The position numbers and the translations under genes are program-made. From Clostridiales bacterium (GTDB taxonomy: Bacteria > Bacillota > Clostridia > Peptostreptococcales > Anaerovoracaceae), in assembly GCA_009911365.1 (NCBI GenBank), contig QXXF01000006.1:1-64000 (forward strand): 64,000 nt of DNA. The letters are read 5' to 3'. The notes under the pieces are model-generated. The model did not search any database. It saw only the letters and a list, made by a program, of their open reading frames with translations, and had not been told where the DNA came from. Positions 38,016-45,972 of this stretch are shown here, piece by piece; the first letter of the stretch is position 1, and each line of letters opens with the position of its first letter.

Positions 38016-38735
38016 TTAAATTTTATCCACCTGTGCGAAGTCAAGCTCCACAGGCGTATCTCCTCCGAACATGGAAATCTTTGCCTTCAGCGTCTGTTTT
38101 TCCATATTGACCTTTTCGACTACTCCCATAAAGCTTTCAAAAGGTCCGTTGATGATTTTCACAGTGTCGCCTACGTCCACGTCCAGATCGATGTATACTT
38201 TCTCAATTCCCATTCTCCGAACCTCTTCTGTGGAAAGAGGGATCGGGTCGGAGCCATGACCAACGAAACCAGTAACGCCCTGGGTGTTTCTCACCAGGTA
38301 CCAAGACTCGTTGGTAACAATCATTTTTACGATTACATATCCGGGGAACATCTTTCTAGTTTTGATTTTACGTTGTCCGTTTTTAATCTCCACCCGGTCT
38401 TCTGTCGGTACGACCACATCCTGGATCAATTCCTGCATACCGCGGTTTTCAACGATTTTCTCGATATTCACCTTTACCTTGTTTTCGTGGCCGGAATAAG
38501 TATGGACCACATACCATTTGGCTTCGCCGTCTCCTCTGAGTCCTTCCAAACCCTCTATGTCCAATTTTTTCTTAGGGGGTTCTTCTTCCTCAGGCTGGGA
38601 AGTCAGCTCTTCCGCTGGTTCTGTCTGTTCCGCTTCTTCCGGTTGATCCGGTCTTTCCAGCGTTTCCAATTCCTCAGGCTGCTGTTCTTCTGTGAAAACG
38701 GTCTCCATGATGGTGTCCTTTTCGTTGTCTCCCAT
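38016..38735 (-). CDS. nusG: transcription factor NusG with acidic N-terminal extension
   Basis: 239 residues against about 175 in most relatives. The NGN domain begins at WYVVHTYSGHENKV (Trp74) and includes FPGYVIVKM; the KOW domain is GDTVKIINGPFESFMGVVEKV. The first 70 residues are Glu/Pro-rich (for example TEEQQPEELETLERPDQPEE) with a short basic PPKKK patch. An ATG at residue 10 exists, but no start close to Trp74 is available, so the extension is part of the protein. It binds RNA polymerase and ribosomes. Gene order secE-nusG-rplK is standard. Confidence 0.95.
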   Translation of the reverse strand: MGDNEKDTIMETVFTEEQQPEELETLERPDQPEEAEQTEPAEELTSQPEEEEPPKKKLDIEGLEGLRGDGEAKWYVVHTYSGHENKVKVNIEKIVENRGMQELIQDVVVPTEDRVEIKNGQRKIKTRKMFPGYVIVKMIVTNESWYLVRNTQGVTGFVGHGSDPIPLSTEEVRRMGIEKVYIDLDVDVGDTVKIINGPFESFMGVVEKVNMEKQTLKAKISMFGGDTPVELDFAQVDKI

Positions 38736-38755
38736 TATACCTTCAATCCTTTTTG

Positions 38756-39013
38756 TTACATAGTAATGCCCAGCAGTCCCTTGAGTGCTGCCAGAAATCC
38801 GCTATCAATCGCCCAAAAAGCGACAGCAAAAGCCCCACAGGTAACCAGTACGACTACTGTGTAGGATCCCAGTTCCTGTTTCGTGGGCCATACGACCTTT
38901 TTCATTTCCAGCTTTACACCTTTAAAGTAGTCTTTCAGGCTGCCTTTCTTTTTTTTAGGCATTGCTGCAGGAACTCGTTTCTTTGTTGTATCTTTATCCT
39001 TTGCCTTTGCCAT
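38756..39013 (-). CDS. secE: preprotein translocase subunit SecE
   Basis: 85 residues: a basic N-terminus with KKKKGSLKDYFKGVKLEMKKVVWP, the amphipathic SecE signature, then TKQELGSYTVVVLVTCGAFAV and one membrane helix. Stabilises SecY in the Sec channel. Sits between rpmG and nusG. Confidence 0.95.
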   Translation of the reverse strand: MAKAKDKDTTKKRVPAAMPKKKKGSLKDYFKGVKLEMKKVVWPTKQELGSYTVVVLVTCGAFAVAFWAIDSGFLAALKGLLGITM

Positions 39014-39025
39014 GATTTCCGCTCC

Positions 39026-39175
39026 TTATTTTGTTTCCTTGTGGACCGTGTGCTTTCTGCAGAATTTGCAGTATTTCTTTAATTCAAGACGATCCGGGTC
39101 GTTTTTCTTGTTCTTGATTGTATTATAGTTTCTCTGTTTACATTCTGTACAGGCCAGTGTTACTTTTACTCTCAT
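39026..39175 (-). CDS. rpmG: 50S ribosomal protein L33
   Basis: A 49-codon frame starting at 39175 reads [19 protein letters not shown], then a Lys-rich middle, then [17 protein letters not shown]. The four-cysteine zinc ribbon (CTEC, CKFC) marks the Cys-plus form of L33. Twelve nt upstream of secE, with a GGAGG site. First gene of the secE-nusG-rpl operon. Confidence 0.95.
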   Translation of the reverse strand: MRVKVTLACTECKQRNYNTIKNKKNDPDRLELKKYCKFCRKHTVHKETK

Positions 39176-39255
39176 TTTTGATTGTCCTCCGTTAACTCAA
39201 AATTCAGAGCCTTTGAAAGCTCTGCATGGAATTATCATCATAAAGTCACTCCATC

Positions 39256-39284
39256 AGTGTATCTTAGACAGCTGTCAATGTCAA
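39256..39284 (-). promoter_or_regulatory. promoter of the rpmG-secE-nusG-rplKAJL operon
   Basis: TTGACA (39279-39284) and TACACT (39256-39261) on the minus strand with exactly 17 bp between them, 80 nt upstream of rpmG. The leader also contains an imperfect hairpin (agagc/gctct, about 39208-39226). Confidence 0.8.
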
Positions 39285-39297
39285 GGAAATTTTCAAT

Positions 39298-39798
39298 TTA
39301 TAGGTCGATTTCCGCGGGATCGTCTTCTTCGATCTGATACCATTCTTCATCCACAAACCTGCCCTCGCTGATTTTGTCCAAAGGCAATATCATATATTTG
39401 CCCCAGCCTTCCACTGCCACGGTCCCATCTTCCAGCAGGATCTCTCCGGTGCCTTCAAAGAGCCTTCGATTCTGCTTTGTGACCCTAGCCACGGCCCGCA
39501 GGTCAGCCTCTGTTGGGATGGGCTTTTTGTATTTCAGATTCAGTTCCACTGTTACGCCCCAAAAGTCGTCTCTGCCATCCGCGGCAGCCCTGCCAATGAG
39601 TTCATCGAGAACGCCCGCGGCCATGCCGCCATGCATCCTGCCTGGGTAGCTCTGATGCCAATCTTCTGATCGGAAGGTGGCCGCGATCTCGCCGTTTTCC
39701 AGTTCGTAAAAGCGGCAGTTCAGGCTAGCTTTGTTCTGGTTGCCGCAGACAATGCACCTCGCGCTGTTGTTCTGTTTCCTTTTCACTTTCTGCTTCAT
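39298..39798 (-). CDS. hotdog-fold (PaaI-like) thioesterase
   Basis: 166 residues from the ATG at 39798, 6 nt after GGAG; the ATG four codons upstream abuts a hairpin without a site. A short N-terminal Cys pair (CIVCGNQN) precedes the hotdog domain with YPGRMHGGMAAGVLDELIGRA, the PaaI-like active-site region. Probably hydrolyses an acyl-CoA; the substrate is unknown. Lies alone between the ech operon and the ribosomal operon. Confidence 0.8.
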   Translation of the reverse strand: MKQKVKRKQNNSARCIVCGNQNKASLNCRFYELENGEIAATFRSEDWHQSYPGRMHGGMAAGVLDELIGRAAADGRDDFWGVTVELNLKYKKPIPTEADLRAVARVTKQNRRLFEGTGEILLEDGTVAVEGWGKYMILPLDKISEGRFVDEEWYQIEEDDPAEIDL

Positions 39799-39813
39799 GA
39801 TTTTCTCCATTTT

Positions 39814-39841
39814 AAAACTGCGGGCTGTTTCCCGCAGTTTT
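39814..39841. terminator. bidirectional hairpin upstream of the thioesterase
   Basis: A perfect 11-bp repeat, aaaactgcggg/cccgcagtttt, with a 6-nt loop. A long T-tract follows on the plus strand and a short one on the minus strand. It may end transcripts entering from either side. Confidence 0.55.
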
Positions 39842-39923
39842 CAGCTTTTTTTATTATATGCTTTTCTGCCTTTGGCGTCAAGAACTGTTTTCAAAAATTT
39901 CCACAGGCGTGGTCCTTATTACG

Positions 39924-39954
39924 AAAAAGCGGCCAGACCAACCAGCCGCTTTTT
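39924..39954 (-). terminator. terminator of the ech hydrogenase operon
   Basis: A perfect 10-bp stem, aaaaagcggc/gccgcttttt, with an 11-nt loop, 60 nt after the stop of the last ech gene, giving a T-tract on the minus strand. Confidence 0.85.
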
Positions 39955-40013
39955 ATGTTTCAGTTAGATATTGTAAACACTCTTTTCAATGTTTACAATG
40001 ACTCATTAACGCT

Positions 40014-40826
40014 CTAAACTAATTCCAGACATTCCTTCGGACAAGCGTTAACGCAAGCGCCGCAGTTGACGCAGGCATCTTCGTTGAGTTTCCAAGTCTT
40101 TGCCTTTCTGTCGATCTCCAATGCGTCGCATGGACATGTTTTCGCACAAAGTCCGCAGTAAATGCAGTCGCTCAGCTTACAGCGAAGACCATCTTCGCCT
40201 TCTGGTCTGCTGTATGCGGGCTCCGTTGCCCCATCTGCTTGTTTCTTATCCGCGGCTGGCACTTCACCACCGTCCAGGGACAGGCATTTCTTTGGACATT
40301 TTTCCACGCAAGCCCCACAGCTGACACAGGCGCTTTCGTCCACTTTCCATACCTTTTCTTTCCGATCCACGGTCAGAGCGTCGCATGGACAATTCTTCGC
40401 GCAAAGTCCGCAGTATACGCAGTCTTCCAAGTTACAGGTCAGTCCGCCGCCAGCACTATCCTTCCCGCCGTCTGCTACCTTTTCCTGCTTTGGAATTTCA
40501 AAAGTATCCACTACCTTTTCTCCACCAGGTTCTGTGTACTGGTTTTCCATGGTCAGACAAGTCTTTGGACAAACCTCCACGCAGCAATTGCACTGGATGC
40601 ACTGCATTCGTTCGATGCTCCAGGTCCTTTTGTTGCGATTCACTGTAATGGCGTTGGCCGGACATTTTTTTGCGCAAATGCCGCATACGATACAGCTGCT
40701 CTCGTCAATGCCAATGTGGCCTCTCGTCCGTTCCTGCCACTGTCTTGGAACTACTGGGTACATGAGAGTCGCAGGCTTTTTAAACAAACTCTTTAATACG
40801 ACTTTACCAATTTTAAAAGTTGCCAT
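40014..40826 (-). CDS. echF: Ech hydrogenase polyferredoxin subunit with six [4Fe-4S] motifs
   Basis: 270 residues from the ATG at 40826 (MATFKIGKVVLKSLF). The N-terminal 45 residues are the membrane-complex-anchoring type seen in EchF/NuoI. Three two-cluster units follow: CIVCGICAKKC + CIQCNCCVEVC, CVYCGLCAKNC + [11 protein letters not shown], and CIYCGLCAKTC + CVNCGACVNAC. Linkers are charged and Gly-rich. A usual EchF has a single pair. Units two and three are closely alike, suggesting duplication. It would carry electrons from soluble ferredoxin to the hydrogenase. Confidence 0.88.
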   Translation of the reverse strand: MATFKIGKVVLKSLFKKPATLMYPVVPRQWQERTRGHIGIDESSCIVCGICAKKCPANAITVNRNKRTWSIERMQCIQCNCCVEVCPKTCLTMENQYTEPGGEKVVDTFEIPKQEKVADGGKDSAGGGLTCNLEDCVYCGLCAKNCPCDALTVDRKEKVWKVDESACVSCGACVEKCPKKCLSLDGGEVPAADKKQADGATEPAYSRPEGEDGLRCKLSDCIYCGLCAKTCPCDALEIDRKAKTWKLNEDACVNCGACVNACPKECLELV

Positions 40827-40834
40827 TCTCCCAC

Positions 40835-41917
40835 CTACCTTTCCGTACAACTGATGCAAGGGTCAATTGTCAGAACCAGCATTGGAACGTCTGCCAGGTC
40901 GCAACCCTGTAGAGTTTTAACGAGTGCCGGGATGTTCTGGTTAGTCGGCGTTCTCACGCGCATTCTTTCCAGGAACTTGGTTCCAGCGCCTTTTGCGTAA
41001 TAATACGCTTCGCCTCTAGGCTGCTCCAGCCTGGTGACGCATTCGCCTTCTACGTTTCCCTTTACCTCAACGGAAATCGGACCATCCGGGATCTTGAACG
41101 CAGCTTTCTCGATCAGCTCAATGGACTGGAATATTTCACCAATCCTAACTTTACATCTCGCATAGGAATCCCCTTCCTCCGCGATCACTGGTTCAAAGTC
41201 CAGCTGCTCATAAATACCATGACTGTCTTCAAGTCTCATATCTTGACGGAGACCGGAAGCTCTAGCCATCGGACCGACTGTGCCCAGCTCAATGGCTTCT
41301 TCTTTGGAAAGCACGCCTACGCCGCACAATCTATTCTTGACGGATCTGTCTTCCAGGAACACGTCAGTCAGCTCTTTGATTTCTTTTTTCAGACCATTCA
41401 AAGTGTCAACGATTTCCTTCATGGTTTCATTGTCAATGTCCTTGCGCACGCCGCCCACTTTACAGACAGAGAAAATGACCCTGCCGCCTGTAGTCTTTTC
41501 CAGCAGATCCAAGACAGTTTCCCTGACCCGCCAGCAGTGCATGAACAGACTTTCAAATCCGAACGCGTCTGCTAAAAGTCCCAGCCACAGAAGATGACTG
41601 TGAATCCTGGACATTTCATGCCAGATAGTCCGCAAGTATTCAGCCCGTTCTGGAATCTTTACATCCATCGCGCCTTCGACCGCGGCACAATAGCCCCATC
41701 CATGTCCAAAGCTGCAAATCCCGCAGATTCTTTCTATTACATACACCATTTCGGTGTATTCCTTTTTTTCCACCAGTTTTTCCAGACCCCTGTGAATGAA
41801 GCCGATAGATGGAATGGCTTCCACCACGGTTTCATCTTCAATGACAAGGTCGAGGTGTATCGGCTCCGGCAGTACCGGATGCTGTGGTCCGAAAGGAATA
41901 ATAGTTCGTTTACCCAT
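40835..41917 (-). CDS. echE: Ech-type [NiFe] hydrogenase large (catalytic) subunit
   Basis: 360 residues, NuoD-like. Both nickel-binding motifs are complete: RICGICSFGH (Cys65, Cys68, His72) and C-terminal DPCISCTER (Cys354, Cys357). The protein ends at that motif, so no C-terminal peptide needs removal, as in other Ech enzymes. It reduces protons or oxidises H2 while the membrane subunits move ions. Confidence 0.93.
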   Translation of the reverse strand: MGKRTIIPFGPQHPVLPEPIHLDLVIEDETVVEAIPSIGFIHRGLEKLVEKKEYTEMVYVIERICGICSFGHGWGYCAAVEGAMDVKIPERAEYLRTIWHEMSRIHSHLLWLGLLADAFGFESLFMHCWRVRETVLDLLEKTTGGRVIFSVCKVGGVRKDIDNETMKEIVDTLNGLKKEIKELTDVFLEDRSVKNRLCGVGVLSKEEAIELGTVGPMARASGLRQDMRLEDSHGIYEQLDFEPVIAEEGDSYARCKVRIGEIFQSIELIEKAAFKIPDGPISVEVKGNVEGECVTRLEQPRGEAYYYAKGAGTKFLERMRVRTPTNQNIPALVKTLQGCDLADVPMLVLTIDPCISCTER

Positions 41918-41937
41918 TTAAATTCTACCTTCCTTTC

Positions 41938-42285
41938 TTATTTCTTCGGATTCCACGGAGTTGGCTGCGCCACCTTGAAGAAATGGCCACCATAATCCAG
42001 GGCAATGTGTTTGATTTTCACGCCGAACAGGTCGTGCATTTCATTTTCATAAATAAACGCTGACCAGAAATCCGCCGTGATGCTCTGAACTTCTTCTTCC
42101 TCCGCGACAGTTAATTTTAAATTCAACAATTCGTGATCCTTGTCAAAGGAATAGAGGATTTCAAATCCTTCTGATACCTTTGTCGCACAGATCTGTCCCA
42201 GCCTATAGCCTTCGCTTTTCAACTCGCGAACTTTGGGCAAAAGGTCAGAAGCAGCAACAGGAACAATATTGGACCGTACACTCAT
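41938..42285 (-). CDS. echD: Ech hydrogenase NuoC-like subunit
   Basis: 115 residues, matching the 30-kDa subunit core: VREL..EGYRLGQICATKV, a middle strand-rich part, and the terminal SAFIYENEMHDLFGVKIKHI segment typical of this family. It starts directly after echC (adjacent stop and start). Confidence 0.88.
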   Translation of the reverse strand: MSVRSNIVPVAASDLLPKVRELKSEGYRLGQICATKVSEGFEILYSFDKDHELLNLKLTVAEEEEVQSITADFWSAFIYENEMHDLFGVKIKHIALDYGGHFFKVAQPTPWNPKK

Positions 42286-42774
42286 TTAAGCTTCCTCCTT
42301 TTCTGTGTTTGCCGTTGGTTCAGGCGCGGAAATAGCTGCGGAACCGCCGCTCTCCATGGCGTTTCTCTTTTCCTGGAGAACTCCCAGACCCTTTACAACG
42401 CCGTCTATGATAGCCTCCGGCCTAGCGGCGCATCCTGGCACATATACATCTACTGGTATCACAGTATCCACACCGCCCAGGATGTTATAGCACTCTTTAA
42501 AGATACCGCCATTGTTTGCACAGATTCCAACGGCCACTACGACCTTTGGATCCGGCATCTGATCGTAAATCTGTTTTACGACGGCTTTGTTCTGCTCATT
42601 GACAGAACCGGTCACCAGGAAAACGTCCGCGTGTTTCGGGTTTCCCGTATTGATGATACCAAACCGTTCAACGTCGTACATAGGTGTAAGGCACGCCAGC
42701 ACTTCTATGTCACAGCCGTTGCAGCTGGAGCCATCGTAATGGATGACCCATGGTGATTTTGTTACATATGACAT
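42286..42774 (-). CDS. echC: Ech hydrogenase small subunit (NuoB-like)
   Basis: 162 residues with the proximal [4Fe-4S] ligands: DGSSCNGCDIEVLACLTP (Cys18 and Cys21), the GICANNGG cysteine near 103, and VPGCAARPEAI. Passes electrons to the NiFe site in EchE. The Gly/Ala/Glu-rich C-terminus is variable. Confidence 0.93.
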   Translation of the reverse strand: MSYVTKSPWVIHYDGSSCNGCDIEVLACLTPMYDVERFGIINTGNPKHADVFLVTGSVNEQNKAVVKQIYDQMPDPKVVVAVGICANNGGIFKECYNILGGVDTVIPVDVYVPGCAARPEAIIDGVVKGLGVLQEKRNAMESGGSAAISAPEPTANTEKEEA

Positions 42775-42786
42775 CTCCGCACCTCC

Positions 42787-43662
42787 TTATACCATCGCTA
42801 CAATGAACAGGTTGATCATGCCAAGCACCAGCGCTACGATCCACGCGGAATTGATGGCAACCTGCCATTTCATTCTTGCAAAACTGTTGTCGATGAGCAC
42901 TTCCAGGAAGTAAGCCAGCAGGCATACGACCACACCGATAACAGCGCCCCATACTGTGCCATTGGCAAAGAACAGGAACACGAATCCAAGCAGGAACACG
43001 TTTTCATACCAGTGCGCGATCTCAATCAGGGACAGAGTCTTTCCTGAAAACTCTGTAGTCAGCCCTTTTACCAGTTCCTGATGCGCATGATGCGACATAG
43101 ACAGGTCAAACGGTGACTTTCTGAACTTGAGCGTCAGTATGAATATGTATCCCAGGAAAATACCGATCAATGGAAGCAAATCCATAGTGGAATCGGTAAC
43201 AATGTGACGAATGTCGAAGCTGCCCTCTACTACATAAAAACCAACTGCTGTAAGCAGCACCATTGGCTCGTAAGCCATCATCTGCAGCAACTCCCTCTCC
43301 GCGCCGATCTGCGCATAAGGAGAATTGGATGAAAAGGCCGCCACAATGAGGAACACACTTGCCAGAGTCAAGGTGAAAATCACCAGCAGCAGATCTCCAC
43401 CAGCGAAGAAGATCCCTCCTGTTACCAGGACAAAGAGGAAAAAGCATCCCACATAAAAGTCCTGTACGCGGTTGACAGTGATATCTTCTTTTTCTCTCAG
43501 CTTCAGCACATCGTAAAACGGCTGGAGCAGCGGTGGGCCGACCCTTCCCTGCATCCTTGCGGAAATCCTACGGTCAAAGCCTGCCAGAAGACCGCCAACG
43601 AGAGGCGCGAGTACCAGATACGCAACTATGAATATCAATATCTTAATCATTTTATGCTGCAC
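42787..43662 (-). CDS. echB: Ech hydrogenase membrane subunit (NuoH-like)
   Basis: 291 residues with about eight membrane helices. NuoH-family motifs include GFDRRISARMQGRVGPPLLQPFYDVLKL and GAERELLQMMAYEP, which face the peripheral arm. Forms the ion-path interface with EchCE. Its start overlaps the end of echA by 11 nt. Confidence 0.92.
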   Translation of the reverse strand: MQHKMIKILIFIVAYLVLAPLVGGLLAGFDRRISARMQGRVGPPLLQPFYDVLKLREKEDITVNRVQDFYVGCFFLFVLVTGGIFFAGGDLLLVIFTLTLASVFLIVAAFSSNSPYAQIGAERELLQMMAYEPMVLLTAVGFYVVEGSFDIRHIVTDSTMDLLPLIGIFLGYIFILTLKFRKSPFDLSMSHHAHQELVKGLTTEFSGKTLSLIEIAHWYENVFLLGFVFLFFANGTVWGAVIGVVVCLLAYFLEVLIDNSFARMKWQVAINSAWIVALVLGMINLFIVAMV

Positions 43663-45583
43663 CTCCTGTCAGAATAGTAACCAAGGATCCGATCATCAGT
43701 CCCAGTCCGATAATAATGACAGCGGCTGTGATAACGCCTCCGATAATGTTCATTTTCTTTTCGCCAAAATAGCTTTCCATGTGCCAGTTTCTCAGAGACA
43801 TGGCCATTGGTTTGTCCATGGAAGCATGGAATGTCAGGTTGTCTCCTTCGTTGGCGCCGGCCATGTAAATCGGCACGATCTTTTTATTGGATTTCCCAAA
43901 GAAGAACAGGATCAGCAGCAGCACGACAGCTACCATGACGCACATGATGATCATGTTGCTGGAAGACAGAGCCATGGCGGAAATGCCTCCAAACACGCCT
44001 TCCAGATATGGAACCAGCATGTGGCTGGAAACAATCGGGAACGCGAGACAAGCCGCGATAGTCAGAACCACTAAAGTGCCCTGTACGAACCATTCTTCTT
44101 TGTGCACATTCTGTTGGATGTTTTCTGTGCCAGCTACGATAGCGGACATTTTGCCCAGCCATTTCGTCCAGTAGAACGCAGTCGCCGCGCTTCCAAAACA
44201 AATGATTCCTACTAAAATCAAATTTCCTGAATCAATGAACGCAGTCATAGACGCCCACTTTGAAATCAACATTCCAAACGGCGCCAGGAACATTCCCGCG
44301 ATACCGATCATCATGAAAGCCGCCAAACGAGGCATCCTGCCAAAGAGTCCATCCATGTCCTCGATGTCGCGGCTGCCGATATTGTGTTCAGCCGTACCTA
44401 CGCACAGGAACAAGAGAGACTTGGTAATGGCATGGAATATGATGAGCATGATGCCTGCCCATACAGCTCCCGCGGTTCCAATGCCGCCGCAGGTAACGAT
44501 CAGACCCAGGTTGGCGATTGTGGAATAGGCCAGCACTTTCTTGGCATTGCTCTGGGAGATGGCTGCAAAGGATGCCAGCAGGAAGGTAACGCCGCCTACG
44601 GTCATTACCATCAATCCCGCGAAGTTCCCCATGCCCAGGCAAGGCGCGAGCTTGATAATCAGGAACACGCCTGCTTTTACCATTGTGGATGAGTGGAGCA
44701 GAGCAGAAGTCGGTGTTGGTGCTACCATCGCACCCAGCAGCCAGCTATTAAACGGCATCTGCGCCGCCTTTGTGATCCCAGCGAAAGCCAGGAACGCTGC
44801 CGGAATCGCCATGATCCCAGGGTACATAGTAGCATAAGCGATCATTGTGCTCAGTTCCAGAGTCTGATATACGAATCCTAAGATCAGGATCCCTACCGCG
44901 AAGCCAAGGCCTCCCAGAAGGTTCATGATCAGCGCGCGGAACGCATTGTTGGTAGCTTCTTCCGTCTTGGTGTATCCGATGAGGAAGAACGAGGACAAGC
45001 TCGTGATTTCCCAGAAGAAGTACATCCAAATCAGGTTGTTGGATGTCACCAGGCCGAACATAGCTGCCAGGAACAAGAACATAACGAAGAAGAACCATGG
45101 TCTTCTGTCCTTCTCACCTGCGTGATGATGCTGGAAGTCTTTCATGTAGCCCAGGGCGTACACGGTAATCAAGCTTCCGACGATTCCAATGATGAGCGCC
45201 ATAATCATGGTCAGTCTGTCAACATACAGATTGTTGACAACCTCCAGATGATGTCCTTCTGTAAGTTCGAACCAAATCAGAAGCGGTGTCTGAATGGCCG
45301 CGAAAACTGACGCCAGATATTTCTTGTGCCGGATGCCGGTGATGATGATATACACCGCCAGACATGCCTCAATGACCATCATTACATAATTGACATATTC
45401 GTTGCTAAAGTCAAAGTATTGACCGCCATTTTGGAAATACTGCACTGCGAGATAAATCGAGCCAGCAGCGATGACGATCGCCGCGGCTTTTACGATGATA
45501 TCTCTTGCCGCGTCAGCTTTAACTACTAAAAGAACAAAGGCCACAACTAATGGAAACAAGATTAGAAAAAATATAGTGTCCAT
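43652..45583 (-). CDS. echA: Ech hydrogenase antiporter-like membrane subunit (NuoL-like)
   Basis: 643 residues with about 16 hydrophobic helices. Contains the NuoL/MrpA-type core KDRRPWFFFVMFLFLAAMFG, FFWEITSLSSFFLIGYTKTE with the conserved Glu, and APTPTSALLHSSTMVKAGVF with the functional Lys. Couples ferredoxin oxidation to H+ or Na+ pumping. First gene of the echABCDEF operon. Confidence 0.92.
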   Translation of the reverse strand: MDTIFFLILFPLVVAFVLLVVKADAARDIIVKAAAIVIAAGSIYLAVQYFQNGGQYFDFSNEYVNYVMMVIEACLAVYIIITGIRHKKYLASVFAAIQTPLLIWFELTEGHHLEVVNNLYVDRLTMIMALIIGIVGSLITVYALGYMKDFQHHHAGEKDRRPWFFFVMFLFLAAMFGLVTSNNLIWMYFFWEITSLSSFFLIGYTKTEEATNNAFRALIMNLLGGLGFAVGILILGFVYQTLELSTMIAYATMYPGIMAIPAAFLAFAGITKAAQMPFNSWLLGAMVAPTPTSALLHSSTMVKAGVFLIIKLAPCLGMGNFAGLMVMTVGGVTFLLASFAAISQSNAKKVLAYSTIANLGLIVTCGGIGTAGAVWAGIMLIIFHAITKSLLFLCVGTAEHNIGSRDIEDMDGLFGRMPRLAAFMMIGIAGMFLAPFGMLISKWASMTAFIDSGNLILVGIICFGSAATAFYWTKWLGKMSAIVAGTENIQQNVHKEEWFVQGTLVVLTIAACLAFPIVSSHMLVPYLEGVFGGISAMALSSSNMIIMCVMVAVVLLLILFFFGKSNKKIVPIYMAGANEGDNLTFHASMDKPMAMSLRNWHMESYFGEKKMNIIGGVITAAVIIIGLGLMIGSLVTILTGGAA

Positions 45584-45633
45584 TTTATCCTCCTAATAAT
45601 AAAACTTTTCATGAGTGCAACTTCTCACACCTC

Positions 45634-45662
45634 ATTATAACGATATATATATGTAATAACAA
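45634..45662 (-). promoter_or_regulatory. promoter of the ech operon
   Basis: TTGTTA (45657-45662) and a perfect TATAAT (45634-45639) on the minus strand, 17 bp apart, about 50 nt upstream of echA. The rest of 45663-45923 holds only an A/T-rich hairpin (aaaattcggt/accgaatttt, 45860-45869/45876-45885). Confidence 0.75.
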
Positions 45663-45927
45663 GTTGTAAATTAATATTTTTAATTTTCAGATAAAGTCGC
45701 CTTCTTCATTCAACCCATTGCAACAACTAGGGTTTCGCCGTTTTTAGACTAATTCTCAAAAAAAAGATTTTTGATAGTGCCGTCATTTTAGTTTTGCATA
45801 CCATTCGAATTCAAAGATTCGCTAAAGCTTGCGACCTCTCACCTAAGACAATCATATGAAAAATTCGGTTCTCATACCGAATTTTCTCTTTTTTGAGAAT
45901 TGCACTGTTTCATTCTATCCATGAAAA

Positions 45928-45958
45928 GAGCCGCCCCGATCATGGCGCAGGGCAGCTC
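45928..45958 (-). terminator. terminator after the first APC permease
   Basis: Stem gagccgccc/gggcagctc (one mismatch) with TTTTC following on the minus strand, 15 nt after the permease stop. The A/T hairpin at 45860-45885 may back it up. Confidence 0.75.
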
Positions 45959-45972
45959 GATATGCCTATATT

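Noticed and set aside
45660-45930. Possible gene or CRISPR-like repeats in the A/T-rich gap before echA
   Set aside because: No open frame with a ribosome site and no repeated spaced units; only a promoter and hairpins are visible.
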